Of a DNA stretch of 64,000 nucleotides, positions 23,269-33,925 are shown piece by piece. The notes under the pieces are model-generated. The model made no database searches and was not told where the DNA came from. It worked only from the letters and a program-made list of their open reading frames with translations. The number at the start of each line of letters is the position of its first letter. Position 1 is the first letter of the stretch. This DNA comes from a virus. A program made the position numbers and the translations under genes. The DNA is taken from IMG/VR virus record IMGVR_UViG_3300049596_001007, positions 1 to 64,000 of that record; one strand, 5' to 3'.

Positions 23269-23290
23269 AACGTCTCTCTCCCTAGACGTT
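23269..23290. terminator. second hairpin, perfect 7-bp stem
   Basis: AACGTCT (23269-23275) and AGACGTT (23284-23290) enclose eight bases. It follows the previous hairpin within three bases, giving a tandem structure between convergent genes. Confidence 0.45.
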
Positions 23291-23352
23291 AAACCTCTAA
23301 TAAGAACCTTATCTTAGGTTGGGTGCAAAATAGGTAATTGCCAGCACTATTT

Positions 23353-23526
23353 TTATTTTTCTGCGGCAACTCTAATTGCTCTAGCTATGAATTGATCTAG
23401 AGGCATGCGAGCGTCCTGCGCAGTTGACTTAAGTAGTTGTAGTTCATCAGAAGTTAAACGAACTACGGCTATCTTTTTTCCAGTCTCAGCAGAGCGAAAC
23501 ACTAGGCGGTGCCATCTAACTTTCAT
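23353..23526 (-). CDS. ribbon-helix-helix-like DNA-binding protein (57 aa)
   Basis: ATG at 23524-23526. After a short basic start, KIAVVRLTSDELQLLKSTAQ and MPLDQFIARAIRVAAEK give the beta-strand, helix, turn, helix plan of Arc/MetJ/CopG repressors. It is 18 bases downstream of the primase-helicase in the same operon, and the recombinase is convergent. A repressor role for the replication or recombination genes is plausible. Confidence 0.6.
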   Translation of the reverse strand: MKVRWHRLVFRSAETGKKIAVVRLTSDELQLLKSTAQDARMPLDQFIARAIRVAAEK

Positions 23527-23544
23527 TGATAGACCCTAGTGAGC

Positions 23545-26211
23545 TCACGATCCTCGTGCAAATCGTGAGGCAATTCCCCAATCCACTTCTGTGCTTTGCA
23601 CTGCTCGTGGCATTAGCAATCTGCCGTGGAGTTCAGCTCGTGACCCGTGACCGATAATGTCTACGCCACGGTCCATCATTTTTCTCTGAAAAGCAATTTG
23701 CGTCATTGCGCGCTCTCCACGCTCTTCAGACCATACGCGGTACACAGCGTACAGTGACTTAATTGGAATTGACGCTCCTTCAGATTCTTTTGTTTCTTCT
23801 GATAAAAAGAAACCAATTCTGTCTTCGTTTTTTCTGTAAATCTCAGCAGCTTCGCTTACAGCTGTGCACCAGCCAAGCGCGTCTCTAGCGCTTGAACCGA
23901 GTAACTTAATTGCTCCCTCAACTGCCCACGAAAGCACTGCAGGCAACGCGCCTTCAGGATCAAATATGTAATGCTTAAGATCTGGATCTGGATTTTCTGG
24001 AACCTGCGTAAGGGGTACTGGACGAATACGTCGCCACATAGCGTCATCGCTAATGATAGGCCTGTGGTTTGTTGTGACCCACAGTTTTGCTCGAGACTGA
24101 AATGTAAATGGTTTTTCACCAGGAGAGCGCGCAGAAATTTCAGAAGAACCAGTAAGTTTCTTTACAGAGTTTTCTTTCAGTCGCTCTGACTCTGGAAGCT
24201 CGTCAACCCATACCATTCGTCTACCACGGAGTTCAGCCCAGTGGTACAAGTCGGATCCGTGAGCGTTACCGTCGCCTTGAGCAAGAACACTTGAGTCAAG
24301 AGGCCATGCGTATTGTGATGTACCCATCGCTTTTACTAATGCCTCAACCATTGTGTTTTTACCAGAGCCAGATGGCCCATACACTAAAAACATAACATCG
24401 TAAGTTCGCAATCCAGTGAGTGAGTACCCAGCAGCTTTTTGTAGCCACTCTTGTAACTCTTTATCTCCACCAGTTGCAAAGTCAATAAATTGCTCCCAAC
24501 GCACGTTGCGAATTCCAGGGTTGTAAGCTACTGGAGCTCTGCGCGTGATGTATAGGTCTGGGCGTCCTTTTAGCAACTCACCAGTGCGCAGGTCAATAAC
24601 TCCATTAGTAACTCCTAATAAAGTTTCATTGCTGTCCCACTGATCAACGCCAACCAATACTCGCGGATCGGATGTCGCGCTTTCAATCGCTCCATTGATA
24701 CGAGAGTTTGATTTTGCTTGCTGAGCCCACTTGATTACTTCAGATTGCTTATCCGCATCGTCAAGATAATGAACAACTTCACTTGCAACAATCGGAGCAA
24801 TCTTTTTAGAAAGCTCGCGCATTTCAAGACTTTCAACATCTGGTTTCCAGTACCCGCCATCCCAGTGAAACCAGCCAAGGCCCGGCGTGTATCGCACTGC
24901 TGCTCCAAAAGAGTCAACCATTCGCCTGCCGTTGCCAGTGTCAGTTAGACTTCGCTTACCTGGCTCACCGCCTTCTTCTTCGCCAAGAGCATCGGGGTCA
25001 TGTGGAATATCTAAATTAGTAAGGTTGGCAGCGGCCGTAACAGAGCTTCCTCCCATGATTGACGTATTTATAGTTCCGCCAATTGTGCCAGGATAGTACT
25101 CAGTTTTTTGTTGCTGAGGTGTATGTGAGTTTTCAGCGTGGGACTTTGCTTTAGCTAGTGTTGCACGGCTTTCTTCTTGAGACTTCGCAGCCCAATCCTG
25201 AAGACCAGGCCAGAGCCGCTCTGTTTTAGGATTGTCAATAACAAATTGTATTGCACGCCGCACGTGCATAAGCAATCCGCCTGGGCCTTCAAGCTCAAGA
25301 GGTGGTCGTACTTTTTCTGCGTTAAAACGAATCATCATTGTTTCAACAGCAAGTTTCCCTGCTTCAGTGTTGACTGGAAACTTATTTGCTAAAGCGCAAG
25401 CCATTGAATAAATGTCAACGGCTCGTGAACCTTCGTCAATTCCCTCTGCGAGAAGACGATCAACATCTACGCGCTCGCCACCCCAATCCATTGACTCAAG
25501 AAAACCCCAATCGCCTTGACCTAACGCGGTACCACTGGCAGAGCGAGAACCTTTCTTTCGCAATGCTTGCAATAGTTCTTCTGGCGCTGTGGCCATCTCA
25601 ATTTCCCAGGGAGCTTTGCCAGTCACCCATTCGTAGCATACTCCAGAAAAATGGCGTGACGGCGTAATTAGCACATATCCATTGTGCTTAATGTCAACTC
25701 CGCCAAGCCCTGATTTTTTTAAGTTCCCAACCAGTTGCTCTGACTCGCTGCACTTATAAAATAAGTGGCGGCCGCGCTGCACTTTTCCACCCATTGAGTA
25801 CTCACCAGTGATTGCCTCAACAGTAGGCGGCAATGCGCCCTCAACAAGTTGCTCAAACTTTTCAAATGAATCGGGACCACCAGAGCGTGGGTCAATATCA
25901 ATTACAAAAAATCCGCTAGGACGACAAAAAACTGCAACGTTTGTTTCGCTTCCTTCTGGCCACCAATTATTAGCAACAGCAACATCGCTTGTTGCTTGCG
26001 AATTCCACTCGGGAATACTAGGGTGTTTGCCTACGTCTTTTGGCTCTGTGTGCGTTCCACCACACGTACATCGCCCATTGACGATGCCAAAGCACGGCAT
26101 AACTTTCCATCCATGTGATGCGTACCAAGTGGCGGCTGGGCCTAATCGGCCGCTAGCAGAACTCCAAGCATCCACTAAATAGCTCGTGTCTGCAACAATA
26201 AATTGTCGCAA
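23545..26211 (-). CDS. primase-polymerase / D5-like SF3 helicase fusion
   Basis: 888 residues. The N-terminal third is a prim-pol (AEP) domain with GFFVIDIDPRSGG (about 100-112) as the metal-binding D-x-D and RGRHLFYK as the catalytic His strand. The C-terminal half is a D5/SF3 helicase with GPSGSGKNT as Walker A, RMVWVDELPE as Walker B and LWVTTNHRP as sensor. It primes and unwinds DNA for replication. The residue after the Walker Lys is Asn rather than Ser/Thr. Start is uncertain: 26211 is a TTG without SD, and a GTG 12 codons in (26175) is an alternative. It reads away from the gene at 26392. Confidence 0.9.
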   Translation of the reverse strand: MRQFIVADTSYLVDAWSSASGRLGPAATWYASHGWKVMPCFGIVNGRCTCGGTHTEPKDVGKHPSIPEWNSQATSDVAVANNWWPEGSETNVAVFCRPSGFFVIDIDPRSGGPDSFEKFEQLVEGALPPTVEAITGEYSMGGKVQRGRHLFYKCSESEQLVGNLKKSGLGGVDIKHNGYVLITPSRHFSGVCYEWVTGKAPWEIEMATAPEELLQALRKKGSRSASGTALGQGDWGFLESMDWGGERVDVDRLLAEGIDEGSRAVDIYSMACALANKFPVNTEAGKLAVETMMIRFNAEKVRPPLELEGPGGLLMHVRRAIQFVIDNPKTERLWPGLQDWAAKSQEESRATLAKAKSHAENSHTPQQQKTEYYPGTIGGTINTSIMGGSSVTAAANLTNLDIPHDPDALGEEEGGEPGKRSLTDTGNGRRMVDSFGAAVRYTPGLGWFHWDGGYWKPDVESLEMRELSKKIAPIVASEVVHYLDDADKQSEVIKWAQQAKSNSRINGAIESATSDPRVLVGVDQWDSNETLLGVTNGVIDLRTGELLKGRPDLYITRRAPVAYNPGIRNVRWEQFIDFATGGDKELQEWLQKAAGYSLTGLRTYDVMFLVYGPSGSGKNTMVEALVKAMGTSQYAWPLDSSVLAQGDGNAHGSDLYHWAELRGRRMVWVDELPESERLKENSVKKLTGSSEISARSPGEKPFTFQSRAKLWVTTNHRPIISDDAMWRRIRPVPLTQVPENPDPDLKHYIFDPEGALPAVLSWAVEGAIKLLGSSARDALGWCTAVSEAAEIYRKNEDRIGFFLSEETKESEGASIPIKSLYAVYRVWSEERGERAMTQIAFQRKMMDRGVDIIGHGSRAELHGRLLMPRAVQSTEVDWGIASRFARGS

Positions 26212-26391
26212 CTAAACTTAATACTGTTACTATTCGTCATTTAATTACCTGTCGTGAGAGAGAAAGATGTTTTACCGTGGAACAACATATTATCATAGGT
26301 TCAGTCCCGTCGCCTGAATATATGTTACTATACATCTTCTAGTACAGAGTTTGATACTGTATTGAATAACCACTAGCATGGAGGCAAAAGC

Positions 26392-26631
26392 ATGGGGTCA
26401 CTATTTGAAGAAATTCAATCTGAAAAATCTAAACAAGGTAACCGATCTAGAATAGCTGAAATTCTAGCGGCTTTACCTAACGACGACAAAAAAGATTTTT
26501 TGAAGGCGCTAGACGATCACAGCATTCCAGCTTCAAGTATCTCCAAGGCAATGTCTAAGCGTGGCCACAAGTTGGCAATCAACGTAATAAGCCGCTACCG
26601 CCGCGGAGAATTGATGATAAAATTCAAATGA
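26392..26631 (+). CDS. small HTH-like DNA-binding protein (79 aa)
   Basis: GGAGG lies seven bases before the ATG. The sequence LKALDDHSIPASSISKAMSK and then INVISRYRRGEL looks like a helix-turn-helix of the kind found in small phage regulators. Divergent from the primase-helicase and first gene of the long plus operon. Its stop overlaps the phosphoesterase start (ATGA), so it may regulate or assist it. Confidence 0.6.
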   Translation: MGSLFEEIQSEKSKQGNRSRIAEILAALPNDDKKDFLKALDDHSIPASSISKAMSKRGHKLAINVISRYRRGELMIKFK

Positions 26632-27635
26632 GTAGCCTATCTGATGACATTAAAAAAGAAGATGAAATTGCTGAACTACGGGCAGCATTAAAAAAGTCGC
26701 AACAATCGCATTACAAGGCTAAGCGAGCAAATGACATTATTGTAGATGCTGTGTATGAAGCTGCTCGTGAATCAGCTATTGCTTGCGGCCCTGGTAAATC
26801 GCTAAAAGTGCCAGCGCAGCCTGGACAAAAAGACACTAGAAAAACCAAACCAGAGGTGGCACTAGTCCATGCGACAGACTGGCAAAATGGAAAAAGAAGC
26901 ATTACATACGGAATTGAAAAGTGCTCACAACGCATTGAGCAATTGGCCACTAAGGTTATGGAGCTCACCGCAGTCCAAAGAACGCACCACCCTGTCCGCG
27001 AATGTGTTGTAATGCTCGGCGGAGACATGGTTGAGGGAATCACTATTTTTCCTGGCCAAGCCTGGGAAGTTGAGGCACATCTCTTTGAACAACTTTTTGA
27101 GACTGTTCGTATTGAAGAAACTCTTATCAGAACCTTTGCTGCATTTTTTGACAAGGTGCACGTTGTTTGCGAGTACGGAAACCATGGCCGCCTCGGCCGC
27201 AAGGGCGAACTACCAGCAAACGATAATATAGATGCCATATCTTATAGAATAGCTCAGGACAGAACAAAAGATCTAAAAAATGTCACTTGGCAGATGTCTC
27301 CTGATTGGTACCAAATGGTCACGATAGGAAACTACAAAGCGCTCTTAGTGCACGGCGACGAATGCAAAGCTCAGGCTGGTATTCTACGAAAAGCCAATGC
27401 ATGGGCTACTGGAGTAGTTGAGCCGTTTACTGATGTGTACATGGGGCACTTTCACACACCGACTACATACACGATGGCAAATGCTGGAAGAGTGTTTGTA
27501 ACTGGTTCTCCAGAATCTCATAATGAGTACGCGCGAGAAGTGATTGCCGCAGTCGGCAAGCCGTCCCAACGACTTCACTTTATTGATCCAGAAAAAGGAA
27601 GAGTCACAGCAGAATACACGGTGTGGCTCGACTAG
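26628..27635 (+). CDS. calcineurin-like metallophosphoesterase (Mre11/SbcD-like nuclease)
   Basis: 335 residues. After a coiled-coil start (IAELRAALKKSQQSHYKAKR) come the metal motifs: VHATDWQNGK, LGGDMVEG (about 127-134), EYGNHGR, LVHGDE and MGHFHTP. This is the full D-x-x, GD, GNH, H, GHxH series of the family, although the first motif is T-D-W-Q rather than D-x-H. Members act as DNA nucleases or phosphatases. The N-terminal coiled coil and replication context favour a nuclease. ATGA-coupled to the small HTH-like gene. Confidence 0.8.
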   Translation: MSSLSDDIKKEDEIAELRAALKKSQQSHYKAKRANDIIVDAVYEAARESAIACGPGKSLKVPAQPGQKDTRKTKPEVALVHATDWQNGKRSITYGIEKCSQRIEQLATKVMELTAVQRTHHPVRECVVMLGGDMVEGITIFPGQAWEVEAHLFEQLFETVRIEETLIRTFAAFFDKVHVVCEYGNHGRLGRKGELPANDNIDAISYRIAQDRTKDLKNVTWQMSPDWYQMVTIGNYKALLVHGDECKAQAGILRKANAWATGVVEPFTDVYMGHFHTPTTYTMANAGRVFVTGSPESHNEYAREVIAAVGKPSQRLHFIDPEKGRVTAEYTVWLD

Positions 27636-27649
27636 GATAGTATTTCCAG

Positions 27650-28036
27650 GTGGGGATACTCAAGCCTAGAGGCTTCTTCAAAAAAGAAAATACTCTTCTT
27701 CAAAATGCAGAAGAAGTGCTGACCGACCAGCTTTCTGAAAACTATGACGTAGATCTTTCACGAATTGGCCTTATGTGGTCTGGTGTACTTGGCTTAGACA
27801 CGCCAGTGCCCGCATCAGAAGTAGCAGCAATGCTGTCCTGCGTAGATCTAATTAGAGCAACTACGCTGGTTGACTCACTTGAGCATTGGACTAGCGCTGC
27901 GGCTCATGCTGCTTTAGGGTATGAAGCCGAGCCAAGTCTAGAAGAAAACGAAGAAAAAGACACAAGAAAAGTGTCAGAAAAAAATCCTATAGGCTTTGTC
28001 GTACAAGACACATCAAAAGCATTAAGTACAGAATAG
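27650..28036 (+). CDS. DUF6378-like helical protein (128 aa), GTG start
   Basis: GTG with AGGA about nine bases upstream. The middle (LSRIGLMWSGVLGLDTPVP and VAAMLSCVDLIRATTLVD) repeats the pattern of the clearer DUF6378 protein at 49998-50288: an I-x-x-x-W-S segment, then an all-helical metal-poor core, then AAHAALGYE. That fold is related to MazG-like NTP pyrophosphohydrolases, but no complete acidic site is seen here. It lies just ahead of the tail-fibre genes. Confidence 0.5.
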   Translation: MGILKPRGFFKKENTLLQNAEEVLTDQLSENYDVDLSRIGLMWSGVLGLDTPVPASEVAAMLSCVDLIRATTLVDSLEHWTSAAAHAALGYEAEPSLEENEEKDTRKVSEKNPIGFVVQDTSKALSTE

Positions 28037-28077
28037 TTTGATAAGATCGCGTTCTAGCAGACGAATGGAGCGCATAC

Positions 28078-28821
28078 ATGCCTTGGCCTAACAGCATTAC
28101 CGTGCGCACCGTTACTGGGACATACTTCACTGCTTCTGGAAGTCCAGCAAAGGGACGTGTCACTTTTACGCCATCATCACGAGTACTGGACCAAGACGAC
28201 GCTGTAGTTGTTGAATCGGCGTTGACCGCGACGCTGAACACAAGCGGGTCTTTTTCAATATCTCTTCCAGTAACTGATAATCCTCTTTTGTACCCAAATC
28301 AGTGGCTATACAATGTAAAAGTAAAGCTCTATGGCGCAAAACCTTATGAGTTTGCGGTGTATATCCCGTACGGCGACGGCACTAGCATTGATCTTGCAGA
28401 ACAAGTAAACTCGTCAATAAACACAGAAGTTACAGGCGCTTCTGTGGCAAGCGCGCCGCAAGGGCCAATAGGGCCAAGAGGCGCGAGCATTGTTGCTGGA
28501 CAGGGCCTGCCGATTTACACTATTGGCTATGACGGAGACGTATTCATTGACACGGATACTGGCGACTTTTACGGACCAAAGGCAGCAGGCGAATGGTCTG
28601 GTACTCCGTTTTTCTCAGCCAACTTCACTACTAGACACGTTCATACGCAAGGTGCGGCAACGGCTACATGGACAATTACACACGGGCTAGGTGGCAAGCC
28701 CTCTGTGGCAGTAGTAGACTCGGCTGGAACTGTCGTGGTTGGAGAAGTAAGATACGATAGCAATACAGTAGTGACAGTTTTGTTTACTACACCATTTTCA
28801 GGGTACGCGTACCTTACGTAG
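28078..28821 (+). CDS. tail protein with short collagen-like segment
   Basis: 247 residues. The first half is beta-rich with SLPVTDNPLLYPNQWLYNVK, like minor tail proteins. A short G-P-x-G-P-R-G element follows, then YDGDVFIDTDTGDFYGPKAAGEW, a small domain common in phage fibres. The end (TWTITHGLGGKPSVAVVDSA) resembles fibre C-terminal domains. Likely a baseplate or fibre component. First of the fibre genes. Confidence 0.7.
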   Translation: MPWPNSITVRTVTGTYFTASGSPAKGRVTFTPSSRVLDQDDAVVVESALTATLNTSGSFSISLPVTDNPLLYPNQWLYNVKVKLYGAKPYEFAVYIPYGDGTSIDLAEQVNSSINTEVTGASVASAPQGPIGPRGASIVAGQGLPIYTIGYDGDVFIDTDTGDFYGPKAAGEWSGTPFFSANFTTRHVHTQGAATATWTITHGLGGKPSVAVVDSAGTVVVGEVRYDSNTVVTVLFTTPFSGYAYLT

Positions 28822-28850
28822 CTTGAATAGACAATAAGGAGCTGCTCCCC

Positions 28851-30509
28851 ATGGCACAGAAATTTCTTACAAATATTGACCTTAATCAGAATCAGCTGAT
28901 TAACTCCAAGTTCGAAGTACTTGCAACTAACCCATCTACGGGAAACTTCGAAGGACGGATGTATTTTAACTCCACCACGTTTACTCTTATGCTCTACGCC
29001 AACTCCGCGTGGAGAAAGACTGTGCATAGCATCGCAACTGGTGGAGCAAATACTGATGCCATTACGCTTTCTGAAGCAAACGGAACGACCACTGTCACGC
29101 TCAATGTTGCTGACGCAGACAGTGCTGGTCTCCTTACTGCCGCCTTCTGGAACGACCTTACTGACGCAACGTCTAGCGCCACGGCAAGCAAGCTCGTAAA
29201 GCGCGATGCGAGTGGGAATATCTCTGTTGCCACACCAAGCGCCGACGCCCATGCGGCGACAAAAGGTTATGTAGACGCAGCCCGTTCTGGTCTTGATGTC
29301 AAAGCGTCAGTGAGGGTTGCCACAACTGCCGCCGTTCTTCTTGCCTCTGGCTTAGAAAACGAAGACACAGTCGACGGCGTGACACTCGCCACAGGTGACA
29401 GAGTTCTTGTTAAAGACCAATCAACAGGTTCGGAAAATGGCATCTACGTTGTTCAGGCTTCTGGTGCCGCAGTTCGTGCAACAGACGCAGACACATCGGC
29501 CGAAGTAACGGCAGGAATGTTCACCTTCGTCTCTGAAGGTACAGTAAACGCCGACTCTGGTTGGGTTTTAACAACAAACGATACGATTACCCTTGGAACT
29601 ACAGCACTTGCTTTTGCTCAATTCTCTGGTGCTGGTCAAGTTACAGCAGGCGATGGTCTTACTAAAACTGGTAACACAATCAATGTCGTCGGCACTTCTG
29701 CCCGTATTACTGCTAACGCTGACAGTATTGACATTGCATCAACTTACGTCGGTCAATCTTCGATTACGACACTTGGAACAATTACCTCGGGTGTTTGGAA
29801 TGGCACGGATATTGCGATTGCAGATGGCGGTACTGGGGCGTCAACCGCAGGCGACGCTCGCACAAACCTTGGTCTTGCAATCGGTTCTGACGTCCAGGCG
29901 TATGATGCAGAACTTGCCGCGATTGCTGGCCTCACTTCTGCTGCCAATAAACTCCCGTACTTCACCGGATCTGGAAGCGCCGCTTTAACAGACATCACAA
30001 CGCACGGCCGCGCAATTATTGATGATGTTGATGCCTCTGCGTCACGAACAACGCTCGGATTAGTTATTGGAACTGATGTTCAAGCGTACAATTCCACGCT
30101 TGCAGCAGTCGCAGGTGGAACATACTCTGGCGATGACAGCATTACTACGCTTGGAACGATTGCAACAGGAACATGGAATGGTTCCGATATCGCCGTTGCT
30201 GACGGTGGCACTGGCGCCTCAACGGAGGCAAACGCAAGAACAAACCTCGCGGCCGGTGGCTCACAGGGCGCCGGAGTCAGCACTCCCGCTCTTGCTCGTA
30301 AAGTCACAAAAACAGTTGGCGACGGCACTGCCACTTCTATCGCTGTTGTCCACGCATTCAATACGCGCGACGTGACAATTCAAGTGTATGACGCGGCAAG
30401 CTACGACACAGTCATTGCGGATACAGTTCGTACTGACGCAAACACAGTAACAGTTACGTTTGCGACAGCTCCTACTTTAAATGCATATATAGTTGTGGTT
30501 ATCGGCTAA
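28851..30509 (+). CDS. long tail-fibre protein
   Basis: 552 residues, AAGGAG upstream. After [20 protein letters not shown] it shows [19 protein letters not shown] and [19 protein letters not shown], domains typical of long fibres of large phages. [15 protein letters not shown] and the paired [19 protein letters not shown] and [19 protein letters not shown] repeats follow, with linkers [17 protein letters not shown] and [17 protein letters not shown]. The end resembles that of the 28078 protein (fibre C-terminal fold). Likely a trimeric host-binding fibre. Confidence 0.88.
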   Translation: MAQKFLTNIDLNQNQLINSKFEVLATNPSTGNFEGRMYFNSTTFTLMLYANSAWRKTVHSIATGGANTDAITLSEANGTTTVTLNVADADSAGLLTAAFWNDLTDATSSATASKLVKRDASGNISVATPSADAHAATKGYVDAARSGLDVKASVRVATTAAVLLASGLENEDTVDGVTLATGDRVLVKDQSTGSENGIYVVQASGAAVRATDADTSAEVTAGMFTFVSEGTVNADSGWVLTTNDTITLGTTALAFAQFSGAGQVTAGDGLTKTGNTINVVGTSARITANADSIDIASTYVGQSSITTLGTITSGVWNGTDIAIADGGTGASTAGDARTNLGLAIGSDVQAYDAELAAIAGLTSAANKLPYFTGSGSAALTDITTHGRAIIDDVDASASRTTLGLVIGTDVQAYNSTLAAVAGGTYSGDDSITTLGTIATGTWNGSDIAVADGGTGASTEANARTNLAAGGSQGAGVSTPALARKVTKTVGDGTATSIAVVHAFNTRDVTIQVYDAASYDTVIADTVRTDANTVTVTFATAPTLNAYIVVVIG

Positions 30510-30529
30510 AAAATCAAGGACAGTTAAAC

Positions 30530-30718
30530 ATGAAAATTACAGCAGAACAAAAAGCAATCGCGGCATCATACGCAAGAAGCGTACTTGGTGCAGCAGTAGC
30601 AACATACGCAGCAACGAGCGATGTTAAATTAGCTGCTAATGCTCTCTGGGCAGCAGCACTTCCTGTCATCCTTCGCTATATGAATCCAAAAGACACTGCC
30701 TTCGGCAAAAAAGCTTAA
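30530..30718 (+). CDS. small membrane protein, r1t-holin-like (copy 2)
   Basis: 62 residues, MKITAEQKAIAASYARSVLG; same length and near-identical to the product of 2000-2188 (N-terminal MKITAEQKA, core AANALWAAALPVI, end MNP-x-D-x-A-F-G). The copy sits between two fibre genes, not in a lysis cassette. Holin function is possible, but a duplicated virion or membrane peptide is an alternative. Confidence 0.65.
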   Translation: MKITAEQKAIAASYARSVLGAAVATYAATSDVKLAANALWAAALPVILRYMNPKDTAFGKKA

Positions 30719-30731
30719 TAAAACGCCCTGA

Positions 30732-33159
<2,428 letters not shown>

Positions 33160-33160
<1 letters not shown>

Positions 33161-33924
33161 TGGCGGCAATTACTTTTCCTGCTTCTCCGTATGTAAACCA
33201 GATTTACACTGTTGGCTCTAAGAGTTGGCAATGGGATGGAGTGGTATGGAACTCCTATTACAACGAAGCCGTTGATTCTGTTTACGGAACTGGTGCTGAT
33301 GGTGATGCTGTACTAGACGGAACCACAACAGTTCTAAGCATGGCTCCTTCTTCAAGTGTTTATTCCATGACACGGGATTTGTATTTAAATGATTTGACGA
33401 TTAATGCGAGCGTTCGTCTTGCGCCTAACGGGTATCGAATATTCGTTAAAGGCACATTGAAGTTCATGGGAGCCAACTCCATAATTGGCTACACGACTGG
33501 ATTTTCTACTGCCGGCTCAATTAAGCAAGGTGGAGGAATACTGGAAGCAGTTTCTCATTCTTTGGGTGGTGCGGCAACTGGCTACCTATCAACACTCCCG
33601 ACTGCTGCACTTGGCGGTGCTAACTATTTTAAAGTTCCTAGTCAAGCAGTAACTGGTTATTCAATAACTGCTGCAGGTGGACCAGAATTTCTTCGTGGAG
33701 GAGCAGGTGCGCTAGGTCAAGCAGGTGGAGGAATAATCATCATTGCTGCTCGTTACATTTCTGGGCCAGCAACAGGTACTGCTTATATCAAAGCTCCAGG
33801 AACTGCTCCTGCTGGAGGTGGCGTGATTCTTATTGTATCTTCTGCCGAAGCATTGGCCGCTGGAATTACTACTGATGTGACTGGGCAAAACGCAGGCACC
33901 GTCCACTACATGTCGCAGGTGTGA
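33160..33924 (+). CDS. fibre or adhesin protein, beta-rich
   Basis: 254 residues. Starts with ITFPASPYVNQIYTVGSKSW and AVDSVYGTGADGDAVLDGTT. Its N-terminal half is homologous to the start of the next protein (DSVYGxGxDGD..., then NGYRIFVKGTLKFMG versus NGFRVFVRNTLMLDG). The rest is Gly/Ala-rich beta structure (GGGIIIIAARYISG), like phage adhesin repeats that trimerise. Likely part of the fibre complex. Confidence 0.7.
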
Positions 33925-33925
33925 T

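Noticed and set aside
26351-26379. TTGATA-17-TAGCAT promoter before the gene at 26392
   Set aside because: The hexamers fit, but transcription would start inside or after the GGAGG ribosome site, so it cannot serve that gene as read.
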